Assembly (NCBI GenBank): GCA_963625655.1
Contig: CAVFTS010000029.1
Span: forward strand, 1 to 22,898
Direction of reading: 5' to 3'
DNA from: F23-B02 sp963625655
Lineage (GTDB): Bacteria; Bacillota; Clostridia; Oscillospirales; Oscillospiraceae
DNA length: 22,898 bases
The position numbers and the translations under genes were made by a program. The stretch's first letter is position 1. The number at the start of each line of letters is the position of its first letter. Shown one piece after another: positions 20,865-22,898 of the stretch. The notes under the pieces were generated by a model that saw only the letters and a program-made list of their open reading frames with translations, ran no database searches and was not told the DNA's origin.

Positions 20865-22898
20865 TTATTTTGAGAAAACGGAGCTTGCGGGGTGACTCGC
20901 AACGACCCAGCTTCCGTCTGCCGCCGTGCTGATGGGAAGGCGGAAGGCGGTGCCGTCGGAATTTACGCAGTCGATGTAAGTCGCAAGGTCGGTCGAAACG
21001 AGGCGCACGGAAGTGCCTGCCTTGCTGATAACGTCGCCAACGCTGAGGTCGATGATAAGCTTCAGCTCACTGCCCTCCGCAAAGGTGCAGGCGCCCGACG
21101 AGGCTGTAAGAGCGGCAGTACCGCTTTCGCTTCGGGTAATGGCATAGGGCGTGAAAACGGTGAATTCACCGACAAAGCCGAAGCTGTCGGAGATCATCAC
21201 ACGGCTGCCGTTGAACTCCCCGATGCTGCCGGGAGCTTCAAACAGTGCGGTAAGCTCGTCGGAAAAGTCGTATCCGCAGCTAATGTCGGCTCCGTCTTCG
21301 TCCTTGCCGGAGACGAAAATTTCAAATGCGCTGTCACCGTCGATGTCGTAAAGCACGAGACTTTCCCTGGATGCAACGGGAGTTTCGGCTTCGAAGCTCT
21401 TCTTGCCGACGCTCACGGTCAGCTTGCCGGAGTCGAATTTCAGCGATGCGCTGCGGCCGCTGCCGTCGAGATCACCGACATAGCCGGAGGAAATCTTGAG
21501 TCCCGCATCGCCGCCGTCGGGGTCATATACAACGGGGTTACCCGCAGAGTCAAGTGCAATGAGCCTGGTGTGACGCTGACCGTCCGCCGTGGTGAAGCCG
21601 ACGTACAGACCGGGTGTTGTGCCGAGCTGAGCCGCTATCGGGAAAGCGCCGCCCCGTGTCATATCGCTGCAATAGCGAAGCTGGGACACGAGAACGTAGC
21701 TGCCGTCGTTATAATAGTTTGCGGTGTACACGCTGAGATCAAAAACGTTGCCCGTGACGGTGAGGGACAGGGTCGCACCCTCAATGTCGCTGCCGGCGGT
21801 AATATAGGAGCCGGCATCCGCTGCCGCCTTGCTCAGTGCGGAAACGTTTCCGTAGTCGCCGCTGTGTTCTTCGGGGAGGAAGCACTCATAGAGAAGATCG
21901 TCTATCTCGGAGTAAGGGATAACGAACTCAAATTGCCCGGATTCCTTCGGTGCGATCTCACCGGGGTTTGCGACTATGACCAAGCCCTCGCCGCTCAGGT
22001 ACCAGTGGCCGTCGGAAACGAGGGAGGAAAGGGTCTCGGTATAGCCCGTGTTAAAGACCATGCCCTCCGCCTTGAAGCGCTCCTCGTTAGTCGTGGCGAT
22101 AAGAACGTACTCCGAGCAGAAGTCGGAGAGAGCGTCGCTGTCGGAGGAGAGATCGTCAAAGAGCAGCTCCTCACCGGTTTCGGCATTGTAAGTTGCACCG
22201 AAGATCTTGAGACTCGAATCGGTCGCAAGCGATGCACGGTCGACCATTCTGAAGGAGACGAGCCTTTCGTCGCCTCGCATTGTTCTCACCGTGCGGCTCA
22301 TGGTAAAGTCGCTTATCTGAGCATCGGCGGCCGCAGCGGCGACGTTCGAGTCGTATGCGCTGCGGTAGGCATCCTTTTCGCTGCCGAGGAATACGGTGTT
22401 AAGCTGCGCAACGGCATCGTTTATCTTCTGCGCCGCATCCTGACGGTCAGCGATAGAGACGGTCGGAACGGCGACGGTGATACCGGCCTCGGGGGCGGAG
22501 TCGTTAATGTCGACGATGACGCTGCCGCCGCAGCTCACGGATTCACCGCTGTAAATGATGTGGTGATCCTCGGTGACGGTGATGTTGATCTTTGCCATGT
22601 TGCCGAAATCATCGCTGAAGGAGGCGACGGCAAGTATCTCCATATCCTTGTCATAGACGCAAATGGTGTAATCAATGACATAGGAAGCCTTCTTCTCGGC
22701 GTGCGTGCCTGCGGGGTCGAAGTGGACGACCTCACCCGACTTGAACGCATTGCCCTTTGCGGGAGTGCATGAGTCGGAGCCGGAATCGGTGCCGAAGGAA
22801 ACGGTATAGACATCGGTGGCTTCTACGGTGACGTAAAGCCCGCATTTGCGCTGCTTTTCGGTGTCGCTGCCGGAGCAGGCACACAGAGTCAATATAAC
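20865..22898 (-). CDS. Putative lipoprotein with RsiV-like DUF3298 region and FG-GAP-like motifs (5' end outside window)
   Basis: The frame is open to the window edge, where it encodes the end of a signal peptide, VILTLCAC, followed by SGSDTEKQ. L-C-A-C fits a lipobox, with lipidation on the second cysteine, so the protein is probably anchored outside the cell membrane. Numbering from the TTG at 22892, residues about 141-335 resemble the PdaC/RsiV-type DUF4163-DUF3298 fold: FGATYNAETGEELLFDDL (231-248) and the block ending SGQFEFVIPYSEIDDLL (318-334). Further on, GDLDGSGRS (473-481) and YDIDGDSAFEIFV (515-527) look like FG-GAP or calcium-binding loops. The protein is acidic and rich in Ser, Gly and Ala, as expected for a secreted beta protein. 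Ligand and role are unknown. A perfect terminator follows the stop. The 5' end and promoter are missing from this window. Confidence 0.85.
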   Translation of the reverse strand, partial: VILTLCACSGSDTEKQRKCGLYVTVEATDVYTVSFGTDSGSDSCTPAKGNAFKSGEVVHFDPAGTHAEKKASYVIDYTICVYDKDMEILAVASFSDDFGNMAKINITVTEDHHIIYSGESVSCGGSVIVDINDSAPEAGITVAVPTVSIADRQDAAQKINDAVAQLNTVFLGSEKDAYRSAYDSNVAAAAADAQISDFTMSRTVRTMRGDERLVSFRMVDRASLATDSSLKIFGATYNAETGEELLFDDLSSDSDALSDFCSEYVLIATTNEERFKAEGMVFNTGYTETLSSLVSDGHWYLSGEGLVIVANPGEIAPKESGQFEFVIPYSEIDDLLYECFLPEEHSGDYGNVSALSKAAADAGSYITAGSDIEGATLSLTVTGNVFDLSVYTANYYNDGSYVLVSQLRYCSDMTRGGAFPIAAQLGTTPGLYVGFTTADGQRHTRLIALDSAGNPVVYDPDGGDAGLKISSGYVGDLDGSGRSASLKFDSGKLTVSVGKKSFEAETPVASRESLVLYDIDGDSAFEIFVSGKDEDGADISCGYDFSDELTALFEAPGSIGEFNGSRVMISDSFGFVGEFTVFTPYAITRSESGTAALTASSGACTFAEGSELKLIIDLSVGDVISKAGTSVRLVSTDLATYIDCVNSDGTAFRLPISTAADGSWVVASHPASSVFSK

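Noticed and set aside
20892..22772. A 626-codon plus-strand open frame opposite the lipoprotein gene
   Set aside because: It mirrors the minus-strand gene, which has a lipobox, recognisable domains and a perfect terminator. The plus-strand product has no known motifs, ribosome site or promoter; long antisense frames are common in GC-rich third-position coding.
1..22898. CRISPR arrays, tRNA or rRNA genes, transposases, phage or defence systems
   Set aside because: I saw no repeated spacer pattern, cloverleaf, rRNA block or mobile-element protein on either strand; all long gene products fit core or lipoprotein families.

Overview
The window reads as a dense stretch of core bacterial chromosome from a Gram-positive Firmicute, most likely class Clostridia and of the Oscillospirales/Ruminococcaceae type. 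This rests on gene order (rnc, Elp3-like radical SAM, smc, ftsY; and yhbY, nadD-yqeK, LCP, rsfS, leuS), a moderately high GC content, strong Shine-Dalgarno sites, and family variants typical of Clostridia. No taxonomic search was possible, so the assignment is an inference. There are no rRNA or tRNA genes, CRISPR arrays, insertion sequences or phage genes.

Region 1 (1-178) holds the tail of an upstream gene, a strong intrinsic terminator, and a promoter lying almost on top of the next start codon. Region 2 (179-8347) is a co-directional, tightly packed run: a TrmH/SpoU RNA methyltransferase, dprA, topA, trmFO, plsX, rnc and a radical SAM protein. Gaps are under about 20 bp or genes overlap. 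Region 3 (8348-18464) starts with a possible promoter and carries smc, ftsY, rdgB, yhbY, a nadD-yqeK fusion, an LCP cell-wall ligase gene, rsfS and leuS. Region 4 (18465-18806) is a stand-alone rpsU unit with a near-consensus promoter, a structured leader and a bidirectional terminator.

At about 18.8 kb the coding strand flips. Region 5 (18807-22898, minus strand) contains, in transcription order, a partial lipoprotein gene running off the window edge, a small uncharacterised 62-codon gene, then ilvA and ridA as a two-gene operon. IlvA makes reactive enamines and RidA clears them, so that pair is a coherent functional unit.

The plus-strand genes cover DNA metabolism (DprA, TopA, SMC), RNA modification and processing (TrmH family, TrmFO, RNase III), membrane lipid synthesis (PlsX), protein targeting (FtsY), nucleotide hygiene (RdgB, YqeK), NAD synthesis (NadD), ribosome assembly and silencing (YhbY, RsfS, S21) and charging of tRNA-Leu. 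I found no convincing new multi-gene system. The points most worth a second look are unusual variants of core proteins: an SMC with both coiled-coil arms shortened by a similar amount, a DprA lacking a canonical motif, and an RdgB active-site substitution. Also notable are an apparently leaderless methyltransferase mRNA, the rpsU leader, and the small uncharacterised protein placed directly behind a terminator.
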